From a virus, in IMG/VR virus record IMGVR_UViG_3300001533_001815, positions 1-21,655 of that record: a stretch of 21,655 nt of DNA. One strand, written 5' to 3'. Each line of letters starts with the position of its first letter. The first letter of the stretch is position 1. Shown one piece after another: positions 6,925 through 14,591 of this stretch. A model generated the notes under the pieces. That model had not been told where the DNA came from, searched no databases, and was given only the letters and a program-made list of their open reading frames with translations. Made by a program: the position numbers and the translations under genes.

Positions 6925-7611
6925 ATGGAAAATACAAAGGTCATAAAGATAGAAGCTAAAGATTATTATGGAGATAAATGTCTAGTTGACCAAGTTAATA
7001 CAAATAAAGCTCATTCTCGAAAACCAGAAGGTGAAGTACATGTTTTTGAAATATCAGATGACGGGCAAAAAAAATTACTTCATAAAAGTAATTTAGTTGT
7101 GTACCTTGGTAGGGAAATGTTAGCACAAAGATTAGTTAATTTAGATAACGGACTTGTATCACCTACTAAAGATGAATTTATTTGTTGGTTTGGAGTTGGA
7201 GATGGAGGTGTAAGACCAGCTGACCCATTAGATCCAGTTCCACCAATTAATAGTGATGATGCTTTATACTCAAATGTTATGATAAGTGACTCAACAGCAA
7301 CTTATGGGGATTATCATACTTTTGCTGAATCTGGATATCCTCAAACTGGATATTACAAGAAGCAATTTGATGATGTTAATTTTGAACAAGATACTTTAAA
7401 TGATAGTAGATATTTGGTATTAAAAATTGAGATTACTATTGGTGTAAATGATGCAAACGGAAATCAATTAAGTGAAGCGGGGTTATTTTCTGCAGAGAGC
7501 ACAACACCAGGATATAGTGGTAATTTTCATTTATTTGCTAGAGTAATATTTCCATCATTAATTAAGTCAGTTGAACGTAGGTTACTTTTTGTTTGGTATT
7601 TATATGTATAA
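6925..7611 (+). CDS. Probable virion structural protein upstream of sheath
   Basis: 228 residues. Features include WFGVGDGGV around residue 90, an extended Asp/Tyr-rich middle, and a C-terminus LSEAGLFSAES then LFARVIFPSLIKS and LLFVWYLYV. That ending (sea-GLF...LFARV.FP...K....FVWY.Y) is one I associate with structural proteins of large myoviruses; the exact role is not known to me. It is the first gene after the candidate late promoter and the only one before the sheath gene. The binding site is AAAGGA. A neck, tail-end or tail-fibre-attachment role would all fit. Confidence 0.7.
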   Translation: MENTKVIKIEAKDYYGDKCLVDQVNTNKAHSRKPEGEVHVFEISDDGQKKLLHKSNLVVYLGREMLAQRLVNLDNGLVSPTKDEFICWFGVGDGGVRPADPLDPVPPINSDDALYSNVMISDSTATYGDYHTFAESGYPQTGYYKKQFDDVNFEQDTLNDSRYLVLKIEITIGVNDANGNQLSEAGLFSAESTTPGYSGNFHLFARVIFPSLIKSVERRLLFVWYLYV

Positions 7612-7761
7612 AGGAAATTGTTTTAAATTATAGTAAAAGATTTGAAAGCGTATCTAAAAAATAAAATAGAATAGTTATTTTTAAAAGTTTAAAAGGATGT
7701 TTATAAAGATAGAAAAGAAATGCAATAGAGTAAAAAGAAATATTAATAGGAGGATACGCTA
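7612..7761. other. 150-base non-coding gap before the sheath gene
   Basis: A/G-rich sequence with no convincing hairpin, promoter copy or small gene. It ends in a strong ribosome binding site, TAGGAGGA (7748-7755), for the sheath. A long purine-rich leader with such a site would suit very high expression. Confidence 0.5.
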
Positions 7762-9717
7762 ATGGCAAATGTTTCGCCAGGAGTTTTCACAAAAATAATT
7801 GATCTGTCAACTTTTGTTCAGGTTGTTCCATCTACAATTGGATTTTTAAGTGGATTCTCAAATAAAGGAAGAGATAATGAACTAGTGTTTGTTGGTTCCA
7901 GAGCTGATTTTATCAGTGAGTGGGGTGAACCAAATATTCAAGATTTTGGAAAAAATTATGGTCAAGGTCCATATATTGCTTATAATCATTTAGGTGAATC
8001 TGGAGCATTATATTGGATGAGACTTTTACCAGATGATGCTACATATTCTAATATTAGATTAGATGCTAAATTGGCTGCTGCTGATGCAACAGCTAGTATA
8101 ACAATTACTTATGTTGATAGTTTAAACACGTTTGAGGAAATTCAAACAAATTTAGAAACAGTTGATGATACTAAACCAATTTTATTTTTATACCCAATTG
8201 GAAGAGGAGATTTTTATAATTCACTTGGAATAAGATTAACAGAACATTCAAACCCAACTTTATCTGGAGTTTATGTTCTAGATATTTATGAAAGACAATC
8301 AGATGGCGACGATGTAATTATTGAGTCATTTGATGTTTCGTTAGATCCAAACTCAGTTGATAATGCTGGTGACTCAATTTTTATTGTTTCAATTCTTGAA
8401 ACTTACTCATCAGTTTTAAGAGCTGTTATGACATTATCTAGTGGTGAATATACAGATGGTTACAAATTAATAACTAAAAATTATGACAAAGAAATTGGAA
8501 CAGTTACAGTAGATTTAGTAAGTGGAACTACAAAAATTGCTGATAATAAACAAGATTTTTCTGATTGGCAAACTACTCCAGAAACTGGAAATGCTAGCTA
8601 TGTTATAGTAGCAAAAGATGCAAAAGGAGTTGAAATTTGGGGTTGGTTAGGAGAATCAGGTGGTATTGATAATGAAGAAATTAATGTCTTTCTAACTAGA
8701 GATTTAACTGGAGCTACTCAAGGGTGGAATGGAAGTATTTCATCATTTGATACAAATTCTATTATAACATATTTTGTTAAGGCTTCATATGCAAGTGTTG
8801 CTTCAGTATTTACATCTTCAGAACCACAGCCATTACGAAAGGGATCTGAAGGAAGTTTAAGAAGTGTTGATGGAACTTTAGATACGGCTGAAGCTGAAAG
8901 TCTTCTTGAATCAGGTTATTCTGGACTAATTGATGACTCAATTTTAGACCCAGAAAGTATTTATTTTACTCTTGTTTATGACGCAGGTTATCCAACAGAT
9001 GTTAAGACTGCAATAAGTACTTTATGTCAAACTCGTAGAGACTGTGTTGGAATTTTAGATAATGGTGATAATTCATCTGTTAATTTAGCTATTTCTAGAA
9101 GAACTAATAATCATACTTATAATAATTATTTTGTGGCTTTATATGAGTCATTTAGTAAAGTTTCTGATCCATTTACTGGAGAAGATGTTTGGTTCTCACC
9201 AATTTATCATATGTCTTATTTGATTCCAAGAAATGATAATGTTGCAGAAATTTGGTATGCTGCTGCTGGTTTCCAAAGAGCAGCTATTGACTCTATTAAA
9301 GAATTGAGATATAATCCAAGATTAGGTCAGAGAGATCAAATGTACTTGAAACAATTAAATCCAATTGTAAAATTTGCTGCTGGATATGTTGTTTGGGGTC
9401 AGTTAACATCACAAGCAAAAGCTAGTGCATTACAAGATTTAAATATTGTAAGATTAGTTCTTTATTGTAAGAGAGCTATCGAACAATATTGTCGTAATTT
9501 TATATTTGAACAAAATGACGAAATTACGTGGGGTCAAGTGTCGGGTGCGATTGTAGAATTCTTAGAAGTTATAAAAAACAGAAGAGGGTTAGATAATTAT
9601 TCTATTGATGTAGGAGCTACTGATTACGAAAAGAAAACCAAAAAATTCCATGTTAATATTACTTTACAACCAACAAGGGTTGTTGAACAAATTGAACTTA
9701 ATTTTTATATTCAATAA
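7762..9717 (+). CDS. Contractile tail sheath protein
   Basis: 651 residues. The start MANVSPGVFTKIIDLSTF and the early VGSRADFISEWGEPN, NYGQGPYIAYNHLGESGA and YWMRLLPDDA segments are typical of sheath subunits of large myoviruses. The C-terminal domain (from about residue 525: LGQRDQMYLKQLNPIVKFA to LDNYSIDVGATDYEKKTK and FHVNITLQPTRVVEQIELNF) carries the extended strand used for sheath subunit linkage. The sheath surrounds the tail tube and contracts to drive injection. A terminator-like hairpin follows at 9728-9767. The tail tube gene, usually next, lies 5.7 kb away at 15429. Confidence 0.93.
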   Translation: MANVSPGVFTKIIDLSTFVQVVPSTIGFLSGFSNKGRDNELVFVGSRADFISEWGEPNIQDFGKNYGQGPYIAYNHLGESGALYWMRLLPDDATYSNIRLDAKLAAADATASITITYVDSLNTFEEIQTNLETVDDTKPILFLYPIGRGDFYNSLGIRLTEHSNPTLSGVYVLDIYERQSDGDDVIIESFDVSLDPNSVDNAGDSIFIVSILETYSSVLRAVMTLSSGEYTDGYKLITKNYDKEIGTVTVDLVSGTTKIADNKQDFSDWQTTPETGNASYVIVAKDAKGVEIWGWLGESGGIDNEEINVFLTRDLTGATQGWNGSISSFDTNSIITYFVKASYASVASVFTSSEPQPLRKGSEGSLRSVDGTLDTAEAESLLESGYSGLIDDSILDPESIYFTLVYDAGYPTDVKTAISTLCQTRRDCVGILDNGDNSSVNLAISRRTNNHTYNNYFVALYESFSKVSDPFTGEDVWFSPIYHMSYLIPRNDNVAEIWYAAAGFQRAAIDSIKELRYNPRLGQRDQMYLKQLNPIVKFAAGYVVWGQLTSQAKASALQDLNIVRLVLYCKRAIEQYCRNFIFEQNDEITWGQVSGAIVEFLEVIKNRRGLDNYSIDVGATDYEKKTKKFHVNITLQPTRVVEQIELNFYIQ

Positions 9718-9727
9718 TTAAACCTAA

Positions 9728-9767
9728 GTAAAGAGTCACTTTATTTCCTTTAAAAGTGACTCTTTAC
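9728..9767. terminator. Bidirectional hairpin between convergent genes
   Basis: GTAAAGAGTCACTTT (9728-9742) and AAAGTGACTCTTTAC (9753-9767) form a perfect 15-bp stem with a 10-base loop. It sits between the plus-strand sheath gene and the minus-strand repeat block; the last minus-strand frame ends inside it. There is no strong T run on either side, so it may act as a weak terminator or an mRNA-end stabiliser. Confidence 0.65.
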
Positions 9768-10329
9768 GAGTTCAACAGCAGGACCATCTTCTCGATGAAG
9801 TTTATTATTTAACCACCATTCTTTAGTTCCATCTGCATATTCGATTAGCAGGACCATCTTCTCGATGTAGTTTACCCTTCTTATACCATTCTTTAGTTCC
9901 ATTTGCAAATTCAATAGCAGGACCATCTTCTCGATGTAGTTTACCATTTCTGCACCAACGTTTATCTCCATTTTCAAATTCAATAGCAGGACCATCTTCT
10001 CGGTGACGTTCTCCATTTAACCACCATTCTTTAGTTCCACTAATAAATTCAACTGCTGGTCCATCTTCTCGATGAAGTTTTCCATTTTTATACCATTCTT
10101 TAGTTCTACTAGAATATTCAACTGCTGGTCCATCTTCTCGATGACGTTCTCCATTTTTAAACCATTGTTTAGTTCCACTTGCATATTCAATAGCAGGACC
10201 ATCTTCACGATGAAGTAAATCATTTTTATACCAACTTTTATCTCCATTTATTTCTTCAACTGCAGGACCATCTTTTCGATGAAGTTTGCGGTTTTTATTC
10301 CATTCAATTTTAACTTTGCTTACTTCTAT
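9750..10329 (-). pseudogene. Third repeat-protein copy: headless and frameshifted
   Basis: The frame begins at IEVSKVKIEWN, which equals the segment just before the repeats in the two intact copies (IEVSKVRTEWN), but the ~65-residue Cys-bearing head is missing. The upstream sequence is instead the last repeat of the second copy, in another frame. Eight HREDGPA-type repeats follow. In the seventh, the + strand reads CGATTAGCAGG near 9841-9851 where other units read CGATAGCAGG: one extra T shifts the frame, ending one frame at 9823 and continuing the repeats in another to the stop at 9750. A head-deleting recombination plus a one-base insertion explains this. A sequencing error for the extra T cannot be excluded. 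Confidence 0.7.
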
Positions 10330-11262
10330 GTTCAATAGCAGGACCATCTTCTCGATGATATTTACCATTTCTATACCAATATTTATTTCCGTTTGCAAAT
10401 TCAATAGCAGGACCACCTTCTCGATGAATTGAACCATTAAACCACCATTCTTTTCTCCCATCTGAATATTCGATAGCAGGACCATCTTCACGATGAAGTC
10501 TACCCTTCTTATACCATTCTTTAGTTCCATCTGCATATTCTATAGTAGGACCATCTTCTCGATGGGGTTTACCATTTAACCACCATTCTTTAGTTCCGTT
10601 TGCATGTTCAATAGCAGGACCATCTTCTCGATGATATTGACCATTTCTATTCCATTCAGTTCTAACTTTGCTTACTTCTATTGTTATTTTTTTATCCAAA
10701 TTTAAACTTATATTATATAAAGTTGGTAAACTCATTAACCTATAACTTAAATTGTTGTGATTAGAAAAGTCTTCGATTACTAATTTATTTAAATTTATAT
10801 AATTTAAAAGTTCTTCACAGCCATTTTTACATATTGTTTTTATTAAACAGTTATCGCAAATCATTTATAATAACCCCTCTAATATTTTTTCCATTTAACC
10901 ACCACTCTTTAATTCCATTATAATATTCAATTGCTGGACCACCTTCCCGATGAAGTCTGCCCTTCTTATACCATTCTTTTCTCCCATTTGTAAGTTCAAT
11001 AGCAGGACCATCTTCTCGATGAAGTTTTCCATTTTTAAACCAACGTTTATCTCCATTTGTAAGTTCAATAGCAGGACCATCTTCTCGGTGGTATTTACCA
11101 TTTTTGCACCAACGTTTATCTCCATTTGCAAGTTCAATAGCAGGACCACCTTCTCGATGAAGTCTACCCTTCTTATACCATTCTTTAGTTCCATCTGCAT
11201 ATTCAATAGCAGGGCCATCATCTCGATGATATTGACCATTTTTATTCCATCGAGTTTGAAGA
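9770..11262 (-). repeat. Array of ~69-bp repeats coding 23-residue HREDGPA units
   Basis: About 17-18 units in three clusters, interrupted by the conserved head of the second copy (about 10665-10864). Each unit codes roughly HREDGPAIE-x(3)-GTKEW-x(2)-NGK-x. Units are close enough in DNA for slipped pairing and unequal exchange, which fits the headless third copy. Confidence 0.85.
10310..10864 (-). CDS. Cys-headed tandem-repeat protein (MORN-variant-like), copy 2
   Basis: 184 residues. Head of about 65 residues beginning MICDNCLIKTICKNGCEELL, with four Cys that could bind a metal ion, then YRLMSLPTL and a strand KKITIEVSKV. Then four and a half repeats of about 23 residues (HREDGPAIEHANGTKEWWLN and relatives). 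These Trp/Gly-rich repeats resemble MORN-variant repeats that I associate with large phages and giant viruses, role unknown. It ends abruptly inside a repeat (IEHRSKQS) where it meets the remnant of copy 3, so its C-terminus is probably abnormal. ATG 10864 overlaps the end of copy 1 by 14 bases in a different frame, after AGAGGGG. Confidence 0.75.
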   Translation of the reverse strand: MICDNCLIKTICKNGCEELLNYINLNKLVIEDFSNHNNLSYRLMSLPTLYNISLNLDKKITIEVSKVRTEWNRNGQYHREDGPAIEHANGTKEWWLNGKPHREDGPTIEYADGTKEWYKKGRLHREDGPAIEYSDGRKEWWFNGSIHREGGPAIEFANGNKYWYRNGKYHREDGPAIEHRSKQS

Positions 11263-11465
11263 TTATTTACTTCTATTGTTATTTTTTTATCCAAATTTAA
11301 ACTTATAGTTATAGTATGTAAAGTTGGTAAACTCATTAACCTATAACTTAAATTTTCGTGATTAGAAAAGTCTTCGATTACTAATTTACTTGAATTTATA
11401 TAATTTAAAAGTTCTTCACAGCCATTTTTACATATTGATTTTATTAAACAGTTATCACAAATCAT
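10851..11465 (-). CDS. Cys-headed tandem-repeat protein (MORN-variant-like), copy 1
   Basis: 204 residues. The head (MICDNCLIKSICKNGCEELL through ISLNLDKKITIEV) is almost identical to copy 2, so these are recent tandem duplicates. Five repeats follow, with HREDGPAIELTNGDKRWFKN as a typical unit. The C-terminal tail NIRGVIINDLR replaces a sixth repeat and runs into the start of copy 2. ATG 11465 has a good binding site (AAGGAG). Repeats of alternating Trp, Gly and acidic residues suggest a beta-rod-like surface. Role unknown; a protein-binding or membrane-associated role is only a guess from MORN proteins in general. Confidence 0.8.
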   Translation of the reverse strand: MICDNCLIKSICKNGCEELLNYINSSKLVIEDFSNHENLSYRLMSLPTLHTITISLNLDKKITIEVNNLQTRWNKNGQYHRDDGPAIEYADGTKEWYKKGRLHREGGPAIELANGDKRWCKNGKYHREDGPAIELTNGDKRWFKNGKLHREDGPAIELTNGRKEWYKKGRLHREGGPAIEYYNGIKEWWLNGKNIRGVIINDLR

Positions 11466-11493
11466 TTATGTATAACTCCTTTATATTTGTAAT

Positions 11494-11835
11494 TTAAATA
11501 TTTATTTTATTATTTTCTTCTGTATTCTTACAAAAAATTTCTTTAACATTTATTTTATTTTTTCTTATCCAAACTCCCGTTCTGCATGGTTCATTTATAT
11601 TAGATTCTATTTGACCATGACTATAACAAGGGAGTTTTTTATACCAGTTATAGTGATGAATTTTACAGATTGCTATGTCTCCATCCCAAGTTAGATGAGG
11701 ACATGGTTCGTTATTTACACATAAAAATGCTTCTTCTGGAAGTTTATCTATGTTTAAATTTTCTTTAACAAAATCTGGATGAATAGTAACAAGCATAGAA
11801 GTACAACAACATTTTCCACATCGTTGACAGATCAT
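11494..11835 (-). CDS. CxxCxxCC (YkgJ-like) metal- or Fe-S-binding protein
   Basis: 113 residues. The N-terminus MICQRCGKCCCTSMLVTIHP carries C3, C6, C9, C10 and C11, followed by CVNNEPCPHL, ICKIHHYNWYKKLPCYSHG and a late Cys. This is the layout of the YkgJ-type CxxCxxCC family, annotated as a putative zinc- or iron-chelating domain, reaction unknown. The ATG follows AGGAG; it starts 11 bases after the preceding gene's stop. Being in one unit with a radical SAM enzyme, it might supply or protect a metal centre, or be a target; that is inference. Confidence 0.75.
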   Translation of the reverse strand: MICQRCGKCCCTSMLVTIHPDFVKENLNIDKLPEEAFLCVNNEPCPHLTWDGDIAICKIHHYNWYKKLPCYSHGQIESNINEPCRTGVWIRKNKINVKEIFCKNTEENNKINI

Positions 11836-11846
11836 ATTTTTATCTC

Positions 11847-12395
11847 CTAATCTAAATTCCCAATTTCTTTTAATTTTTTATCCACTTCAATCTGATATTT
11901 TTGTAAATCGTTCGCAATTTTTAAAGATTCATCAATTACGTTTTGGTTCATCATTTGAAATAAATTAATTATTATAATATTAACTCGTTTCGTCTCTTGC
12001 CCCCTAATATAAGTTAAATATCCTTCTTTACTATTTTCATTATATCTTTTTATGAATCTTTTATATTCTTCCCCACTTTTTCGTAGGGGGTTTGTAATAG
12101 ATTTAACAACAAGTCCTAATTCATCTAAGACTGATAAAAGATAGAAACCTGCTACAGGATTTAATAAAGCGTTATTTAGTAAACTAACAACTGGTGAAAA
12201 TTTAATAGCATCTGCAATTTTCTTAATTTGATTTAATTCAACTTGATTTATATCAAATTGACCAACTTGTTCACGTAGAGTTAAAAAATTACTAATATCA
12301 AAATTTGGTGGTACTGAAACGAATTCCACCAAGAAGTAATTTTCAACTAAATTAAATTTAGCGTTATCAACTGCATTATCAATATTCATATTCAT
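11847..12395 (-). CDS. Unrecognised 182-residue protein
   Basis: I start at ATG 12395 (MNMNIDNAVDN) because CTCCTT at 12402-12407 is an AAGGAG site at 6 bases; the frame is open further upstream but the extra part overlaps the preceding gene. The protein is helix-rich, with a hydrophobic middle (VVSLLNNALLNPVAGFYLLS) too polar at its edges to be a confident membrane span, and a charged C-terminus that may form a coiled coil (DLQKYQIEVDKKLKEI). Its binding site includes the stop of the NSSSS-motif gene, so the two are coupled. Confidence 0.7.
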   Translation of the reverse strand: MNMNIDNAVDNAKFNLVENYFLVEFVSVPPNFDISNFLTLREQVGQFDINQVELNQIKKIADAIKFSPVVSLLNNALLNPVAGFYLLSVLDELGLVVKSITNPLRKSGEEYKRFIKRYNENSKEGYLTYIRGQETKRVNIIIINLFQMMNQNVIDESLKIANDLQKYQIEVDKKLKEIGNLD

Positions 12396-12405
12396 ATTTT
12401 TCTCC

Positions 12406-12909
12406 TTAGTGTTGGTTAATTCTAATATACTTAAGGTTTGAAAAAATATTTCCGTGCTCCATTTCAGCAGAATACTCGTTATCATCACTATATGAAAGTA
12501 TATAAATATAATTGTCATTTAAAACTCCTTCTAAAAATTGTTTAGTTTTTTCATAAGCTAATTCTCGTTTTTTCGTTTGTAACTTATCTATAAATGTTCT
12601 ATACCACTCAGAATTTTGGTTTAGTTTTTCTTTTGTAATATTTTCTCTCCTGCAAAAATTAGTCATCATTCTCTCATAACCACTTCCAAAGTTCAATACA
12701 TCATCTTCTAATTCTTTACAAATTGAAATTAAAGTATCTGGAGCATTTTTTGACATAGCTCTTGAAGATATTGCATCATTAAATACAGTTTTTGCATATT
12801 TCTTGTCAATAAACTCTTCAACATCTTCTATAGTAGTAATTTTTCTTGGCCATACTATAATAAAAGTTGAGCTTGAGGAGTTTGTTATAAAAGATTTTTT
12901 AATTTTCAT
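12406..12909 (-). CDS. NSSSS-motif protein of unknown function
   Basis: 167 residues from ATG 12909, chosen because AAGGAG lies 8 bases upstream; a further upstream start would fall inside the previous gene. The N-terminus MKIKKSFITNSSSSTFIIVW is a striking signature. From memory, proteins beginning with K..F(V/I)(T/S)NSSSSSF occur in many phages and some bacteria with otherwise unrelated bodies and no known role. The rest is helical and charged (EDVEEFIDKKY, KKRELAYEKTKQFLEG). It follows the radical SAM gene by 14 bases. It could be a modified or processed substrate of that enzyme; this is inference only. Confidence 0.75.
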   Translation of the reverse strand: MKIKKSFITNSSSSTFIIVWPRKITTIEDVEEFIDKKYAKTVFNDAISSRAMSKNAPDTLISICKELEDDVLNFGSGYERMMTNFCRRENITKEKLNQNSEWYRTFIDKLQTKKRELAYEKTKQFLEGVLNDNYIYILSYSDDNEYSAEMEHGNIFSNLKYIRINQH

Positions 12910-12923
12910 AGAATAATCTCCTT

Positions 12924-13925
12924 TTAAAAAAGTGGGCATTTTCTAGGGTTAGTAAGTAGTTGGTTTCTAAATTTATTAAAAATTTGTGAGTGATTCCATA
13001 TATTATAGATATCTTGATTTTCTGTAATATCTATTGCAAAAAACTCTGGATTTGCAAAACTACATGGCATCATTTTCATATCTGGAGTTATATATGCTGA
13101 TTGTCTAGCACCTTCACAAGTATCTATTGATAGAGATTGTATTTTATCTGGTTGTTCATAATACAGAACTTTATTAACCAGACAACTATCAATACCAACT
13201 AAAAACTTGCTTTTAGGTTTAAATATATGTTTAGAAAATTCTTTTAATTGCATACCAGTTGGACTCCAATCTAAATTTTTTCCTGATCCTTGTGGTTTGA
13301 ATAATAAGAATAAAACTGAAAATAATTTATCTATATTGACTTTTCCATTCCACACATCATTACCATTAAGAATTTGAATTACTTTATCATGTGATTCTTT
13401 TGAGTATATTAGATGTATGCAAACTTTTATTCCAGCTTCTATTAAATCATTTATAGCTTTGAAGGTATGATCTTTTCCATAATCACTAACTCCAATTGCT
13501 CCACAAAGTTTTGAGGATTCTATTTCCTCTTTTGTTAAATTAATTCCACTTGTTGTGTAATTTGGTGCAACTTTGTTTTCTCGACAGTAAACTAAAATTT
13601 CTTTGAAATTTTCATGTTTGTTAGGATCTCCTCTTCCTCCTAATGCTACTTGACTTACATGATGTTTAGTTTGATCTATTATTTTTTTGAAATCATCTAA
13701 TTTCATATTTGGTCTATTGATATGACCTTGATAACAAAATTTACATTTATTTTGACATGTTCCCATTATTCCAATATCAAGTAGTGATGGAAGTTCTAAA
13801 GAGAAGGGATCTGGAAAACCATTTATCCCTCTTAAAATCTCAAACCCTGTAATTTCATTAAATAAAAGTTCGTATTTGTCATTACTAAATTTTTTTGTAA
13901 AAATTAAAACTGATTTTTTTGACAT
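12924..13925 (-). CDS. Radical SAM enzyme with SPASM/twitch-like C-terminus
   Basis: 333 residues from ATG 13925, preceded by AAAGGA; a TTG five codons upstream is less likely. The CX3CX2C motif (Cys57, 61, 64 in TCQNKCKFCY) binds the [4Fe-4S] cluster that cleaves S-adenosylmethionine. A GG(R)GDP motif (96-101) replaces the usual GGEP. After the barrel, Cys248, Cys270 (TCEGARQSAYITPDMKMMPC), Cys288 and Cys330 (KCPLF at the C-terminus) are placed to hold one auxiliary cluster, as in twitch/SPASM enzymes that modify peptides. Reaction unknown. It is the first gene of the minus-strand block and directly precedes the NSSSS protein. Rare as a phage cargo gene inside a tail module. Confidence 0.88.
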   Translation of the reverse strand: MSKKSVLIFTKKFSNDKYELLFNEITGFEILRGINGFPDPFSLELPSLLDIGIMGTCQNKCKFCYQGHINRPNMKLDDFKKIIDQTKHHVSQVALGGRGDPNKHENFKEILVYCRENKVAPNYTTSGINLTKEEIESSKLCGAIGVSDYGKDHTFKAINDLIEAGIKVCIHLIYSKESHDKVIQILNGNDVWNGKVNIDKLFSVLFLLFKPQGSGKNLDWSPTGMQLKEFSKHIFKPKSKFLVGIDSCLVNKVLYYEQPDKIQSLSIDTCEGARQSAYITPDMKMMPCSFANPEFFAIDITENQDIYNIWNHSQIFNKFRNQLLTNPRKCPLF

Positions 13926-13974
13926 AAACTTTCCTTTCAAATTTGGTTTTAAAAAAAATTAAAGAAATTCCTAT

Positions 13975-13994
13975 TCAGTAATTTATATATATAG
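13975..13994 (-). promoter_or_regulatory. AT-rich element shared by both minus-strand operons (candidate promoter)
   Basis: Matches the 5799-5818 element at 18 of 20 positions (minus strand: CTATATATATAAATTACTGA). It ends about 50 bases before the radical SAM start. Same relative position at a divergent boundary as its partner. Confidence 0.45.
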
Positions 13995-14029
13995 TTTGAA
14001 TTTCTTAAATAGTAACGAGATATCCTCTG

Positions 14030-14051
14030 AAATTAAGAACAAAATATAAAT
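14030..14051 (+). promoter_or_regulatory. Candidate late promoter (exact 22-bp repeat, copy 2)
   Basis: Identical over 22 bases to 6858-6879, with TATAAAT at 14045-14051. It precedes the HAD-HNH-tail tube run and is the only promoter candidate I see for the tube and baseplate genes downstream. By T4 late promoter geometry the transcript would begin near 14058. Confidence 0.65.
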
Positions 14052-14069
14052 CTTAAAGTTTATAAGTTA

Positions 14070-14591
14070 ATGGTATTTGATATGACACTTAAACGTTATC
14101 TAGAGAAAATTCAATCAGTAGAAGCAGTTGGTAATTTTGCTATTGATTCATTTCCAAAAGATAAAAAAAAGAAGAAAGTTATAAGAGTTAGTTATCCAAA
14201 TGAAAATGAAATAATTAAGTTTAGAAGAGTGATGATTGATTTTGATGGTACTATTCATAAGTACTCAAAAGGTTTTCAAGATGGTTCAATTTATGATGAC
14301 CCGTTTAAGGGAGCTAAGAAAAGTATTAATTGGTTAAAAAAGCAAGGTTATGAAATTGTAATTTTTACTACTAGAGCCTCAAGAGAAAATGCTTTAGCAA
14401 CAGGTGATGACCATATAAAGCAAATATCGAATATTGAAACTTGGTTAAATAATAATGAAATTTATTTTGATCGAATTACTGCTGAAAAATTAGCGGCTGA
14501 TTTTTATATTGATGATAAAGTAGTTCTTATAAAAGATGGAAATTGGGAAGATGTTTTAAAAGTTATTAAAGAAAGGATGAGAAATGATTAA
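14070..14591 (+). CDS. HAD-superfamily hydrolase, phosphatase/nucleotidase-like
   Basis: 173 residues from ATG 14070; ATG 14082 is an alternative, and neither has a clear ribosome binding site. Motif I is MIDFDGT (Asp57 nucleophile, Asp59), motif II is IFTTRAS (Thr100-Thr101), and motif IV is FYIDDK (Asp148-Asp149), with a candidate motif III Lys140. The cap insert is small. Such enzymes remove phosphate from small molecules, often nucleotides, and phages use them in nucleotide metabolism or nucleic-acid end repair; the substrate cannot be told here. The first ~50 residues are a Lys-rich extension before the core. Its TGA overlaps the next gene by 8 bases. Confidence 0.8.
   Translation: MVFDMTLKRYLEKIQSVEAVGNFAIDSFPKDKKKKKVIRVSYPNENEIIKFRRVMIDFDGTIHKYSKGFQDGSIYDDPFKGAKKSINWLKKQGYEIVIFTTRASRENALATGDDHIKQISNIETWLNNNEIYFDRITAEKLAADFYIDDKVVLIKDGNWEDVLKVIKERMRND

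Noticed and set aside
10895-11239. Second minus-strand frame with MVLLLNLQ repeats
   Set aside because: Off-frame shadow of the HREDGPA repeats, with no ribosome binding site.
9770-11262. Possible CRISPR array because of regular repeats
   Set aside because: Units are about 69 bp, protein-coding, and differ throughout; there are no short exact repeats with unique spacers.
10950-11300. Plus-strand open frame with repeated FNSRTIFS units
   Set aside because: It is the antisense reading of the 69-bp repeats; periodicity comes from the real minus-strand gene.
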